Notes: a model not told the origin generated them from the letters alone. DNA of 64,000 bases from Longibaculum muris (GCF_004343035.1 NZ_SMCQ01000010.1:1-64000); one strand, 5' to 3'; shown: positions 1-8,658, counted from the stretch's first letter. Numbers and translations are program-made.

Positions 1-26
1 ATGAGGTTATATCATAACATGAAGTT

Positions 27-58
27 TTGAATATGTCCTGCATGCAGGACATATTCAA
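27..58. repeat. 32-bp perfect palindrome
   Basis: The two 16-nt halves are exact reverse complements with no spacer (left arm ends CCTGCA, right arm begins TGCAGG). No T-run follows on the + strand, so it is not a typical + terminator. It could be a dyad operator for a dimeric regulator, or the terminator of a gene outside the left edge. It lies about 65 bp upstream of the predicted -35 box of the first gene. Confidence 0.6.
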
Positions 59-122
59 CTTTGATACATTGAGACAATATCATATTTGAATCAGATTGAA
101 TCAGAAAAAAAGTCGGATAAGA

Positions 123-151
123 TTGAATGATATCAAAAAATAATGTATAAT
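123..151 (+). promoter_or_regulatory. sigma-A-type promoter of the GH73-dockerin gene
   Basis: TTGAAT (123-128), a 17-nt spacer and a perfect TATAAT (146-151) precede the first gene. The ribosome binding site AGGAGGT follows at 184-190, six bases before the ATG at 197. Confidence 0.7.
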
Positions 152-196
152 AAAAAATGATATAACTTTAAATAAGTTGTATAAGGAGGTGCATTT

Positions 197-2038
197 ATGC
201 AAATGGAAAAAGTTGGAAAAGTTGTACTTTCTTTAGGGATGATTTTATCATTATTAGCAGCCTATAATGTTAAAAATAATATTAAAGCTGAAGAAAGTGA
301 TACAAATACAATTGAAGAAAACAAGAACGGTCCTCAACAGAACCGTTATTATACAATCATTGATGAAAATGGACAGGTTATTGTTGAAGAATATGAAAGT
401 GAAGATGATGAACCAAAAACTTTAGAATCCAATGATTATAAAGTTGTTAAGACAAGAGGTAATGATACTTATGAAGAAGCTAAAAAAAATGTAGATAAAT
501 TAAAAATGTATCGTAGTCCTGGTGAATATGATATTGAAGCAATTGCTGATACAAAAGATATTCAATATGGTGTCGCAAGAATTGTCGGTTACGTCAAGTA
601 TAAAGAATATGATGGTACTGGTAAAGGACGTAGTGGTTATACTCATGGAACATCAGCAAATGATGCAGCTTATATTTCTACAAGCAGTGATGGAAAAACA
701 GTGAGAGTTAAACAAGCTGGAGTTTATATGGATATTCCTGCTTCAAGTGTCAAAGTGAGTGAATATACGAGTAACTCACAAGTAAGTTATTATTATGGGA
801 AAGATGGCAATTTTTATCATTATTATTATACAGGAAGCTATGGGAGTAAATCAAAATTATCTGGAACTAGAGTAGGATATACGCCAAGTTATTTAAAGAA
901 TCAAACAAAATATTATAGTTATGATGGACATTATTTTTATAGTGATTACATATCAATGTTGAAAGATTATCAAACAGGTGTTAATTATCATAATCGTGCA
1001 ATTAATGCATCCCAACCATATTATAACTATTATCAATATTTATCTTTTAGAGCAACAACACATTTTAGTGCTGCGAACTTTAATCAATTGATTGATAATG
1101 CAATTAAGAATTATGATAATGTAGATGATACTACAAAACTAAAAAATCAAGGACAAGCTTTATTAAATGCTCAAACTAAAAATGGAATCAATGCATCATT
1201 AATGCTAGGTGTAACGATTAATGAAAGTGCTTGGGGAATGAGTTATTATGCAAAAGATAGAAATAATTTATTTGGAATAGGGGCAGTTGATTCTGATCCA
1301 GATAAAGCCATACGTTTTGATTCAGTGGAAGAATGTTTTAAATATTTTTCATATAATACAATTTCATCTGGTTATTTGAATGGTATGGATTGGCGATATA
1401 GAGGCCCTCATTTAGGAGATAAGCTAAGTGGAATAAACGTACAATATGCTTCTGATCCATACTGGGGAGAGAAAGCTGCTTCTTTTAGTTATACTTTAAA
1501 TGATAATAACAGCAATAAGGATTATCAAAAATATGATATAGCTATTTCTAAAAAAGGAGAATTAGATTTCTATAAAGACGAAGCTACAAAAACAAAGATT
1601 TATGATTCAACATCTACAAGTACTGTTAATTATTATGTTTATGAGGGACCAGCAACGATTATTGGAACTTCATCAAATAGTTATAAAGTTTTATCTGATA
1701 CTGTTCTAAATGCTAAGAGAACTGGTCAAAATGCAAAAGGTTATTTTGATATAGATAGAGACTATGTTTACATAAAGAAAGCTGATGTCAATTTAAGAGG
1801 TGCAATTCATTCAAATTCACCTGATCCAACACCTACTTATAAAAAAGGTGATGTAAATATGGATGGAAAAATTACTACAAGTGACTTATTAAAACTCGAA
1901 AAAAGTATTGTATATCCAAATACTAATAAATTAAATAATACACAAATAGTTTTGGCAGATGTGAATAATGATGGAAAAGTAGATTCTAGAGATTTGTTAA
2001 AATTGGAAAAACATTTATTATATGGTACGGCATTATAA
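197..2038 (+). CDS. secreted GH73-type endo-beta-N-acetylglucosaminidase with C-terminal dockerin
   Basis: A 613-residue exported protein, probably a cell-wall hydrolase that cuts the glycan strands of peptidoglycan. Residues 1-31 form a signal peptide (basic start, hydrophobic core, cut near NIKA-EE). A Tyr-rich region of unknown role follows. A glucosaminidase domain covers about 320-435; E343 in the NESAWG context is the likely catalytic acid, and RNNLFGIGA is typical of the family. A beta-rich segment covers about 440-540. The last 63 residues are a type I dockerin with two EF-hand-like loops (DVNMDGKITTSD and DVNNDGKVDSRD), each followed by LLKLEK. The start is set by AGGAGGT six bases upstream. 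The next gene, 16 bp on, encodes a membrane-anchored protein with a cohesin-like domain and is a natural partner candidate. Fold assignment is by motif only. Confidence 0.85.
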   Translation: MQMEKVGKVVLSLGMILSLLAAYNVKNNIKAEESDTNTIEENKNGPQQNRYYTIIDENGQVIVEEYESEDDEPKTLESNDYKVVKTRGNDTYEEAKKNVDKLKMYRSPGEYDIEAIADTKDIQYGVARIVGYVKYKEYDGTGKGRSGYTHGTSANDAAYISTSSDGKTVRVKQAGVYMDIPASSVKVSEYTSNSQVSYYYGKDGNFYHYYYTGSYGSKSKLSGTRVGYTPSYLKNQTKYYSYDGHYFYSDYISMLKDYQTGVNYHNRAINASQPYYNYYQYLSFRATTHFSAANFNQLIDNAIKNYDNVDDTTKLKNQGQALLNAQTKNGINASLMLGVTINESAWGMSYYAKDRNNLFGIGAVDSDPDKAIRFDSVEECFKYFSYNTISSGYLNGMDWRYRGPHLGDKLSGINVQYASDPYWGEKAASFSYTLNDNNSNKDYQKYDIAISKKGELDFYKDEATKTKIYDSTSTSTVNYYVYEGPATIIGTSSNSYKVLSDTVLNAKRTGQNAKGYFDIDRDYVYIKKADVNLRGAIHSNSPDPTPTYKKGDVNMDGKITTSDLLKLEKSIVYPNTNKLNNTQIVLADVNNDGKVDSRDLLKLEKHLLYGTAL

Positions 2039-2054
2039 GAATAAAGGAGATTTT

Positions 2055-3467
2055 ATGAAAAAAATTATATATATATTTATTTTAACTGCGTCATTTCTTC
2101 TTAATACAACGAATATAATGGCTGCTTCGTTAACAGCGAGTCTTTCTAGTAATAAATCTACTGTTACAGTAGGAAGTAGTGTTAAAATAACTGCAAAAGT
2201 TTCAGGAAGTAAGATTTATATAGTACAAGGAAATGTATCATCAAATAATCCATCTGTCTTATCTGGTGGGGGAACAATTTATAGAAAAGCTGATTTAGGA
2301 AGTGAGCCTAATGGTTTTTCGAGTACCAGTAAAACTTTTACATTTACTGCACAAAAAGTTGGGACAGCAACTATATCTATTTCAGATACAGGAATCGGGC
2401 TAACAGTAAATGATAGTCCATTAAGTTTTAGTGGTAAATCAATTGTGATTAATGTTGTTGAAAAAAATGATAGCTCTACAACAAATAATCAGAATTCAAA
2501 CAGTAATACAAATACTAATAACAATAACAATTCAAATTCTTCTAATAGTGATTCATCAAAAAAAGAAGAAAATAAATCAAATGATAACAAGTTATCATCT
2601 TTGACGATTTCTAAAGGAACATTATCTCCTAAGTTTTCAGCAAATACAACTTCATATAAAGTTGATTTGACAAGTGATATAGAAACTGTTGATATTGCTG
2701 CTAAAGCGAATGATAGCAAAGCAAAAGTAACTGGTACAGGAAAAAAAGATCTTGTGATTGGCAGTCAAACTTATTCTGTGACTGTTGTTTCAGAAAGTGG
2801 TATAAAAAAAGTTTATTCTATTACTTTTAATGTAACAGAAAAACCAACAGTGTTTACTCAATTTGGTGATCAGAAATTAGGAATTTTAAAAGATGTAGCA
2901 AAAATTGAAGTGCCAGAGGGTTATAAGGAAACAACAGTAACTCTTGAAGGCGAAGAAATTCGTGGATGGAAAAATGATAAAACAGGATTAACTTTAGTTT
3001 ATTTAGCAGATGAAAGTGGTCATAAAAGTTTTTATATTTATAGTGATGGAAAAGTTGCTAATAAATATGAATTGATAACTATAGCTGGTAAAAAATATAC
3101 CCTTTTAGATATTCCATCAGATATGAAGGAACAAGAAGGATTGAAAGCTGATAAAGTAAAGATTGGTGATATGGAATTAGATGGCTGGTCTTATGAAGAT
3201 AAAAATCATGCAAATTATGCGGTTGTTTATTTGATGAATGAGGCAGGAGAAAAGAATTTATATTCATACGAAAAAACTGAAGGAACATTACAAAAATATG
3301 TTGTAAGTGAAGAAAAGAAAGCAAATAATACTTTAACTTATGTTTTAGCTGGAACGACTGCTCTCTTTGCTTTGTCTACTTTAGGTGTATATATGATGTA
3401 TACGAATTTTAAAAAGAAATCTATTGCGACAATTAAAGATTATTATGATAGAAAAAATCAAGGCTAA
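2055..3467 (+). CDS. membrane-anchored surface protein with cohesin-like and cadherin-like beta-sandwich domains
   Basis: A 470-residue surface protein. The ATG at 2055 is chosen because AAGGAGA sits four bases upstream and the signal peptide (MKKIIYIFILTASFLL, cut near MA-AS) starts there; an in-frame ATG at 2022 lies inside the previous gene. Residues about 23-135 form an Ig/cohesin-like beta domain (NKSTVTVGSSVKITAKVSG and a KVGTATISISD strand). An Asn/Ser-rich linker (about 140-175) follows, then a cadherin-like beta-sandwich (LSSLTISKGTLSPKFSANT). Next come two imperfect copies of a module containing GW...VVYL..E.G.K..Y. A transmembrane helix near 430-450 leaves a short basic cytoplasmic tail. 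It probably forms an operon with the dockerin enzyme and may hold it at the surface. The cohesin assignment is inference. Confidence 0.75.
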   Translation: MKKIIYIFILTASFLLNTTNIMAASLTASLSSNKSTVTVGSSVKITAKVSGSKIYIVQGNVSSNNPSVLSGGGTIYRKADLGSEPNGFSSTSKTFTFTAQKVGTATISISDTGIGLTVNDSPLSFSGKSIVINVVEKNDSSTTNNQNSNSNTNTNNNNNSNSSNSDSSKKEENKSNDNKLSSLTISKGTLSPKFSANTTSYKVDLTSDIETVDIAAKANDSKAKVTGTGKKDLVIGSQTYSVTVVSESGIKKVYSITFNVTEKPTVFTQFGDQKLGILKDVAKIEVPEGYKETTVTLEGEEIRGWKNDKTGLTLVYLADESGHKSFYIYSDGKVANKYELITIAGKKYTLLDIPSDMKEQEGLKADKVKIGDMELDGWSYEDKNHANYAVVYLMNEAGEKNLYSYEKTEGTLQKYVVSEEKKANNTLTYVLAGTTALFALSTLGVYMMYTNFKKKSIATIKDYYDRKNQG

Positions 3468-3484
3468 TAAACCTTGATTTTTTA
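3452..3484 (+). terminator. intrinsic terminator after the surface-protein operon
   Basis: AAATCAAGG (3455-3463) pairs with CCTTGATTT (3472-3480) across an 8-nt loop that holds the stop codon. A T-run follows. The A-rich 5' side lets it also act for the opposing Nudix gene. Confidence 0.8.
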
Positions 3485-3511
3485 ATACATTATGAAGTAG
3501 CATTTTTTTAA

Positions 3512-3946
3512 TTAAAAAGTTTCATCTTCTTCAATATGCATCAGTTCATATTCTTTAAGAGTTAAAATGATATCATCATATATTTTTTTATCTAAATAGT
3601 TTTGTAAATCATCGATACTGACAAATTGATAGTCAGTATGTTCATGAGAAATTGTGACATGATCATTTGTTGGAATTGTTAAAAAACCAATGCCAACAGT
3701 TTGATAATCAGGACGAATAGCTGTAAATGTATAAACTGGCTTAATGATTTTAATATCAAGGTTTGTTTCTTCTTTTAATTCTCTAATTAATGCTTCGTGT
3801 GGTGTTTCTCCATATTCTAAACCACCACCAGGTAATTCCCAATACCCCAAACCATCACTAGAAGGGCGAATTCTTTTTAAGATAAGTATTTTGTGATGAT
3901 AAACGACAATTGCTTTCACAGTAATATGAAATCTGATATTTTCCAT
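3512..3946 (-). CDS. Nudix hydrolase
   Basis: A 144-residue Nudix-fold pyrophosphohydrolase; the substrate is unknown. The Nudix box is clear: GGLEYGE, seven residues, then RELKEETNL. It matches GX5EX7REUXEE, with Asn at the usual Gly near the end. The metal-binding EE pair is intact. ATG at 3946 is preferred over an in-frame ATG 30 nt upstream (3976), because GGAGG lies ten bases before it. It is a single gene, convergent with the surface-protein operon and divergent from the dipeptidase. Small stand-alone Nudix proteins often clean up nucleoside di- or triphosphate derivatives, but nothing here fixes the substrate. Confidence 0.85.
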   Translation of the reverse strand: MENIRFHITVKAIVVYHHKILILKRIRPSSDGLGYWELPGGGLEYGETPHEALIRELKEETNLDIKIIKPVYTFTAIRPDYQTVGIGFLTIPTNDHVTISHEHTDYQFVSIDDLQNYLDKKIYDDIILTLKEYELMHIEEDETF

Positions 3947-4043
3947 TATAATTAATCCTCCATTTAATTTAATCATAGCACTTTTTTATAAAAAAGTATC
4001 GTTTTATTAAAATTTTTGATATAATAGTTTACGGGGTGATTTT

Positions 4044-5414
4044 ATGATCGATTTTTTAGAAGAAGTTTATAAAAGAAAAGACGATATCATTGCTGATATT
4101 GAGAAGCTTTGTCGCATACCTTCAGTTTTAGATGAAGCAACTGCGAATGAAGGACAACCATTTGGTGCAGCGTGTAAAGAAGCATTAGATGCAATGTTGG
4201 AAATTGGTGAAAGAGATGGCTTTGTCTGCGAAAATGTTGACGGATATGCTGGTCATATTGATATTGGTGATGAAGAAGCTGCTTTTGGGATACTAGGTCA
4301 TTTGGATGTAGTGCCATGTAATAAAGAGGGGTGGAATACTGATCCTTATGAAGTGACAATAAAAAATGGAAAACTCTATGGTCGTGGAGTTGCAGATGAT
4401 AAAGGTCCTTTAATTGCGGGATATTATGCTGCTAAAATTATTCATGAACTAGATTTACCAGTGAAAATGAAAACAAGAATTATTTTTGGATGTAATGAAG
4501 AAAATGGTTCTAAGTGTATGAAATATTATTTTGCTAAGAAACCTTATCCAGCTATGGGATTTACCCCTGATGCTGAGTTCCCAGTTGTTTATGGTGAAAA
4601 AGCTGGGGTCAATTTTCAAATAACTGGGGAAATTGAAAGAGGTAATATTATAGGAATTTATTCTGGTACAAGATCAAATATTGTTCCAGAAGTTTGTGAA
4701 GTTTATATTGAAGGAAATTATAAGCAATATAAAGATTCTTTCCATCAATATTTAGCTACACATCATTTAAAAGGTTCTGTTGAAGAAGAAGGAAACCATA
4801 CTAAATTAACTTTAGTCGGTAAGTCTGCACATGCTTCAACACCTGAACAAGGAATAAATGCTACAACAGCAATGTGTCATTATTTAATCACAGTAAGTGA
4901 AAATAAACTTGTTCAATTTATTGATGAATGTTTCTATCAAGATCATTATGGTGAAAAGTTAGGAATTGCTTATACTGGTTTGATGGGGCCTTTAACTGTG
5001 AATTTAGGTGTTTTAAATTATAAAAATGGTCATGTTTCAATGATTGTAGATATGCGTGTTCCTCATGAAGTCAATGATGAACAATTAACAAAACCAATTC
5101 AAGCACATCTTGATGGATATGGTTTATTAGAATCACATGAATTAGGAAAGGCATTATATATTGATCCACAAAGTGATTTGGTTCAATCATTACATAGTGC
5201 TTATGTTGAATTTACTGGAGATCATACGCATCAACCACAAGCTATTGGTGGTGGAACTTATGCCAAATCAATGCCAAACTGTGTTGCTTTTGGAGTGGAA
5301 TTTCCAGGTACTGACAACAAAATTCATCAAAACAATGAAGAAATCGCAATTGAAGATTTATTAAAAGCTACTGCAATTTATGCGAAAGCTATTTATAATT
5401 TAATAAAGAAATAG
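4044..5414 (+). CDS. pepV: M20-family dipeptidase, PepV/Sapep-like
   Basis: A 456-residue cytoplasmic zinc dipeptidase that splits dipeptides taken up or released by other peptidases. M20 metal-site motifs are visible: LGHLDVVP (His86), GVADDKGP (Asp118/119) and GCNEENGS (the Glu-Glu pair, about residue 151). The lid-domain segment VGKSAHASTPEQGINA and the late metal-ligand region AIGGGTYAKSMPN are typical of PepV rather than of short M20 deacylases, and the length fits. The start follows GGGGTGA, with TATAAT at 4020-4025 as a likely -10 box. The gene is monocistronic and ends in a strong terminator. Confidence 0.9.
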   Translation: MIDFLEEVYKRKDDIIADIEKLCRIPSVLDEATANEGQPFGAACKEALDAMLEIGERDGFVCENVDGYAGHIDIGDEEAAFGILGHLDVVPCNKEGWNTDPYEVTIKNGKLYGRGVADDKGPLIAGYYAAKIIHELDLPVKMKTRIIFGCNEENGSKCMKYYFAKKPYPAMGFTPDAEFPVVYGEKAGVNFQITGEIERGNIIGIYSGTRSNIVPEVCEVYIEGNYKQYKDSFHQYLATHHLKGSVEEEGNHTKLTLVGKSAHASTPEQGINATTAMCHYLITVSENKLVQFIDECFYQDHYGEKLGIAYTGLMGPLTVNLGVLNYKNGHVSMIVDMRVPHEVNDEQLTKPIQAHLDGYGLLESHELGKALYIDPQSDLVQSLHSAYVEFTGDHTHQPQAIGGGTYAKSMPNCVAFGVEFPGTDNKIHQNNEEIAIEDLLKATAIYAKAIYNLIKK

Positions 5415-5436
5415 GGAAACTCCCTATTTCTTTATT
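5402..5436 (+). terminator. strong intrinsic terminator after pepV
   Basis: A 16-bp perfect stem (5402-5417 with 5421-5436) closes on an AAC loop and spans the pepV stop codon. Its 3' end runs straight into the -35 box of the tRNA-Leu promoter. Confidence 0.85.
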
Positions 5437-5464
5437 GCCTAATGAAATTATTTTGTGCTATAAT
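5435..5464 (+). promoter_or_regulatory. promoter of tRNA-Leu(GAG)
   Basis: TTGCCT (5435-5440), 18 nt, TATAAT (5459-5464). The tRNA begins 14 nt after the -10 box, so the transcript has almost no leader. Confidence 0.7.
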
Positions 5465-5477
5465 ATAAAAGCAATAT

Positions 5478-5563
5478 GCGGACGTGGTGGAATGGTAGAC
5501 ACGCCATCTTGAGGGGGTGGTAGACGTATGTCTGTGTGAGTTCAAATCTCATCGTCCGCACCA
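5478..5563 (+). tRNA. tRNA-Leu (anticodon GAG)
   Basis: An 86-nt class II tRNA with a long variable arm and an encoded CCA end. The acceptor stem pairs GCGGACG with CGTCCGC, and the discriminator base is A. The anticodon stem CCATC/GGTGG encloses the loop TTGAGGG, which gives anticodon GAG at 5511-5513 (reads CUC/CUU). The T arm holds GTTCAAATC. The T-rich stretch after CCA may end transcription, but I see no strong hairpin. Confidence 0.95.
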
Positions 5564-5922
5564 TTTTTTATTAAAATGAAAATTATATTGATTTAATCAG
5601 AATAAAATGTGATTTTATGAACTGTTTTTGAGTGGTTCGTATATAAATTTATGATTAAAGTGACATCAGAGTGATTGTAATATTGATTATGATCATTTTT
5701 TATTTAGAAGATATTTGTTGAATATTTAAAAAAGATGAAATACTTTATGGTTATTAAAATTTATTTTTGAAAGAATATACATTTTGTGTGAAGGCATTAT
5801 CATCTCAATTATTGATTATTTTACTTTTTTATGCTATACTTTTAACGAAAATAAATGGTATCCAATTAAAACAAGATGTAATTTGGTAAAAAGTAATTGT
5901 TGGGACTATTTATATAAATGAT
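5564..5922 (+). other. 359-bp AT-rich gap between the two tRNA-Leu genes
   Basis: I find no credible coding sequence here: short frames only, without ribosome binding sites. The first bases are a T-run after the upstream tRNA. The right part holds the promoter of the second tRNA (5812-5840) and its roughly 75-nt leader, in which CCAATTA and TAATTTGG could form a weak hairpin. Nothing else is supported. Confidence 0.5.
5812..5840 (+). promoter_or_regulatory. promoter of tRNA-Leu(CAG)
   Basis: TTGATT (5812-5817), 17 nt, TATACT (5835-5840), with TG one base before the -10 box (extended -10). It starts a transcript with a leader of about 75 nt before the tRNA. Confidence 0.65.
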
Positions 5923-6007
5923 GCAGCTGTGGTGGAACTGGTAGACACGCTATCTTCAGGCGGTAGTGGATTTATCCATGTGAGTTCGAGTCTCATCAGC
6001 TGTACCA
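5923..6007 (+). tRNA. tRNA-Leu (anticodon CAG)
   Basis: An 85-nt class II tRNA with encoded CCA. The acceptor stem pairs GCAGCTG with CAGCTGT (one G-U). The anticodon stem CTATC/GGTAG encloses TTCAGGC, giving anticodon CAG at 5957-5959, which reads CUG. The T arm contains GTTCGAGTC. Only about 15 nt separate it from the tex coding region, and a terminator fills the gap. Confidence 0.95.
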
Positions 6008-6016
6008 AATGAATGC

Positions 6017-6042
6017 AACATTGTGAAACAATGTTTTTTTTT
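6017..6042 (+). terminator. terminator between tRNA-Leu(CAG) and tex
   Basis: AACATTGT (6017-6024), loop GAA, ACAATGTT (6028-6035), then T residues to 6042. The tex ribosome binding site GGAGG starts at 6043, directly after the T-run. Confidence 0.8.
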
Positions 6043-6052
6043 GGAGGAAAAT

Positions 6053-8203
6053 ATGAATACTGAAATTATTAAAACAATGGCTAATGAATTAGCTATTAGT
6101 GAAAAACAAATTGAAAATGTATTATCTTTATTAGAAGAAGGTGCAACTGTTCCTTTTATTGCTCGTTATCGTAAAGAGAAAACTGGTGGATTGAATGAAG
6201 ATCAAATTCGTGAAATTTCTAAGGTTTATGAATATCAGGTGAATCTTCAACAAAGAAAAGAAGATGTTATTCGTTTAATTGATGAAAAAGGTTTATTAAC
6301 AGAAGAATTAAAGAATAATATTTTAAAGGCACAAAAATTAAGTGAAGTGGAAGATTATTATCGTCCATTTAAAGAAAAGAAGAAAACCAAAGCTTCTATT
6401 GCTAAGGCAAAAGGCTTAGAACCATTTGCCTTAAGTATCTTAAAATTACCAAGAGAATTTCATTTAGAATTAGAAGCTCAAAAATATTTGACAGAAGAAG
6501 TTTTAACAATAGAAGATGCTATTCAAGGAGCCAAAGATATTATTGCTGAACAAATCAGTGATGAAGCACGTTATCGTAAATATACCAAAGATATGATTTA
6601 TAAAACTGGTTTAATGACAACGCATGTGAAAAAGAAAAATCCTGATGAAGATGGAGTTTATCAAATGTATTATGAGTATCAGGAAAAAGTTCAATATATA
6701 GCTTCACATCGTATCTTAGCTATTAATCGTGCAGAAAAAGAAAAAGTATTAACAGTTGCTATTGAAATTGATCAAGAGCGTTTTATGACATATATTTATA
6801 ATGGTGTTATGCGTAAAAGAGAATCAACATTAAGTGAATTGATTATGGAATGTGTAAAAGATGCATTTAAGCGTTTGATTTTTCCTTCAGTTGAAAGAGA
6901 AGTGAGAAGTGAATTAACTGAAAAAGCTCAAGAACAAGCTTTAAAAGTCTTTTCTATTAACTTAGAAAAACTCTTATTACAAGCACCACTTAAAGATCGT
7001 TATGTTTTAGGTGTGGATCCTGCATTTAGAACAGGTTGTAAACTAGCAGCTATTGATCCAACTGGTAAAGTCTTAGATATTAATAAAGTTTTTATTACTT
7101 TACCAAAAGCTGATTATAGTAAAGATGAAAAGGTTCTTTTATCAATGATTCAAAAGTATAAAATTGAAATCATTGCGATTGGAAATGGAACAGCAAGTCG
7201 TGAAACAGAAAGCTTTATTGCTGAGTTTATTAAGAAATATCAATTAAATGTTCAATATGTGATTGTTTCAGAAGCAGGAGCAAGTGTTTATTCAGCAAGT
7301 GGGATCGCAAAAGAAGAATTCCCAACATATCAAGTAGAAGAAAGATCAGCAGTTTCGATTGCTCGTCGTTTACAAGATCCGTTAGCAGAACTTGTTAAAA
7401 TTGAACCTAAGGCGATTTCTGTAGGACAATATCAACATGATATGAATCAAAAGAAATTAACCGAACAATTAGACTTCGTAGTAGAAAAAGTAGTCAATCA
7501 AGTCGGGGTTAATATCAATACTGCTTCTCCATCACTTCTGCAATATGTTTCTGGTTTATCAATGTCATTAGCAAAAAATATTGTTAAATATCGTGAAGAA
7601 AATGGAAAATTTACATCAAGAGAACAAATTAAAAATGTTAGTAAACTTGGTGATAAGACATATGAATTATCAGTTGGGTTCTTAAGAATCTTAGCTGGTC
7701 AAGAAAAATTTGACGAAACAAGCATTCACCCAGATAATTATCAAGATGCTTCACGTTTACTTCAATATCTTCATTTAACTAAAGAAGATATTGGAACATC
7801 ATCGGCAAAAGAACAAATTAAAAAATTAAATCGTGAACAAGCGCAAATTGAATTAGGTTTAGACGAATATCTTTTCAATGATTTATTAGATGCTTTTGTC
7901 TCACCACATCGTTCACCACGTGATGAATATAATGCCCCAATTTTAAGACAAGATGTTTTAAAGATTGATGATTTAAAAGTTGGTATGAAATTACAAGGGG
8001 TTGTTAGAAATGTTGTTGATTTTGGAGCCTTTGTTGATATTGGTTTAAAGAATGATGGTTTGGTCCATATCTCTAAAATGGCTCATCATAAAGTACAACA
8101 TGCTTTAGATGTTTGTAATGTTGGAGATATTGTGGATGTTTATGTTTATGAAATTGATCTAAAGCGAAAAAGAGTTGCTTTATCAATGATTGAAAATGCT
8201 TAA
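6053..8203 (+). CDS. tex: Tex family RNA-binding transcription accessory protein
   Basis: A 716-residue cytoplasmic nucleic-acid-binding protein of the Tex/YhgF family, linked to transcription and RNA handling. The domain order is typical: N-terminal helical/HTH part (TVPFIARYRKEKTGGLNE, the family hallmark), a YqgF-like RNase H fold from about residue 320 (VLGVDPAFRTGCKLAAID), helix-hairpin-helix elements (NINTASPSLLQYVSGL), and a C-terminal S1 domain (GVVRNVVDFGAFVDIG...GLVHISKM). The start is set at 6053, where GGAGG lies five bases upstream; an in-frame ATG at 6023 falls inside the terminator hairpin and is rejected. Length is normal for the family. Confidence 0.93.
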   Translation: MNTEIIKTMANELAISEKQIENVLSLLEEGATVPFIARYRKEKTGGLNEDQIREISKVYEYQVNLQQRKEDVIRLIDEKGLLTEELKNNILKAQKLSEVEDYYRPFKEKKKTKASIAKAKGLEPFALSILKLPREFHLELEAQKYLTEEVLTIEDAIQGAKDIIAEQISDEARYRKYTKDMIYKTGLMTTHVKKKNPDEDGVYQMYYEYQEKVQYIASHRILAINRAEKEKVLTVAIEIDQERFMTYIYNGVMRKRESTLSELIMECVKDAFKRLIFPSVEREVRSELTEKAQEQALKVFSINLEKLLLQAPLKDRYVLGVDPAFRTGCKLAAIDPTGKVLDINKVFITLPKADYSKDEKVLLSMIQKYKIEIIAIGNGTASRETESFIAEFIKKYQLNVQYVIVSEAGASVYSASGIAKEEFPTYQVEERSAVSIARRLQDPLAELVKIEPKAISVGQYQHDMNQKKLTEQLDFVVEKVVNQVGVNINTASPSLLQYVSGLSMSLAKNIVKYREENGKFTSREQIKNVSKLGDKTYELSVGFLRILAGQEKFDETSIHPDNYQDASRLLQYLHLTKEDIGTSSAKEQIKKLNREQAQIELGLDEYLFNDLLDAFVSPHRSPRDEYNAPILRQDVLKIDDLKVGMKLQGVVRNVVDFGAFVDIGLKNDGLVHISKMAHHKVQHALDVCNVGDIVDVYVYEIDLKRKRVALSMIENA

Positions 8204-8214
8204 GGAGAATCGTT

Positions 8215-8559
8215 ATGGAATTGATCTATTATCCAAAATGTAGTACATGTATGAAAGCTTTAAAACATTTAGAATCAAAGAACTTATCATTTGAAAAACG
8301 TCATATTGTTGAACAAACTCCAACTGCTCAAGAATTTCAACATTGGATTGAACAATATGGACAGGGAATAAAACCTTTCTTTAATACTTCAGGTCAAGTT
8401 TATCGGGCAATGAATCTTAAAGATAAAATAAATGATCTATCAGTAGAAGAAGCTAGTCAGCTGCTCTCATCCAATGGAATGTTAGTGAAAAGACCATTAC
8501 TGATTTTAGATGATCAAATTATTATTGGTTATAAACAAGAACTCTATGAGAAATTATAG
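8215..8559 (+). CDS. Spx/ArsC/MgsR-family thioredoxin-fold protein
   Basis: A 114-residue protein with the N-terminal redox motif CSTC (YYPKCSTCMKALKHLE) and the late KRPLLI segment of the ArsC/Spx family. In relatives this fold either reduces arsenate or, in Spx and MgsR, contacts RNA polymerase as a redox-sensing regulator. I cannot choose between enzyme and regulator. No ars genes are nearby, which argues weakly against arsenic detoxification. It follows tex by 11 bp, probably in the same transcript, with AAGGAG before the ATG. Confidence 0.8.
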   Translation: MELIYYPKCSTCMKALKHLESKNLSFEKRHIVEQTPTAQEFQHWIEQYGQGIKPFFNTSGQVYRAMNLKDKINDLSVEEASQLLSSNGMLVKRPLLILDDQIIIGYKQELYEKL

Positions 8560-8570
8560 AGTTCTTTTGT
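8537..8570 (+). terminator. terminator of the tex operon
   Basis: AAGAACTCTAT (8537-8547) pairs with ATAGAGTTCTT (8556-8566) and a TTTTG tail follows. The stop codon lies in the stem. Confidence 0.8.
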
Positions 8571-8658
8571 ATTTCATAGGGAGAATAATGCAACTAAACG
8601 ATATTCGATAGTAAAAAATATAAGATATGTTATACTGCAAAAAGAGGGGTGGGAAATT

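Noticed and set aside
2489-2719. Minus-strand open frame inside the anchor protein gene
   Set aside because: It mirrors the Asn/Ser-rich linker on the other strand (Leu/Phe repeats), has no ribosome binding site and no family features.
5564-5922. Possible small RNA or decayed gene in the gap between the tRNA-Leu genes
   Set aside because: Apart from the tRNA promoter I found only short frames without start signals and one weak hairpin.
8215-8559. Arsenate reductase call
   Set aside because: The CSTC motif fits Spx/MgsR-type proteins as well, and there are no other arsenic genes, so only the family is named.
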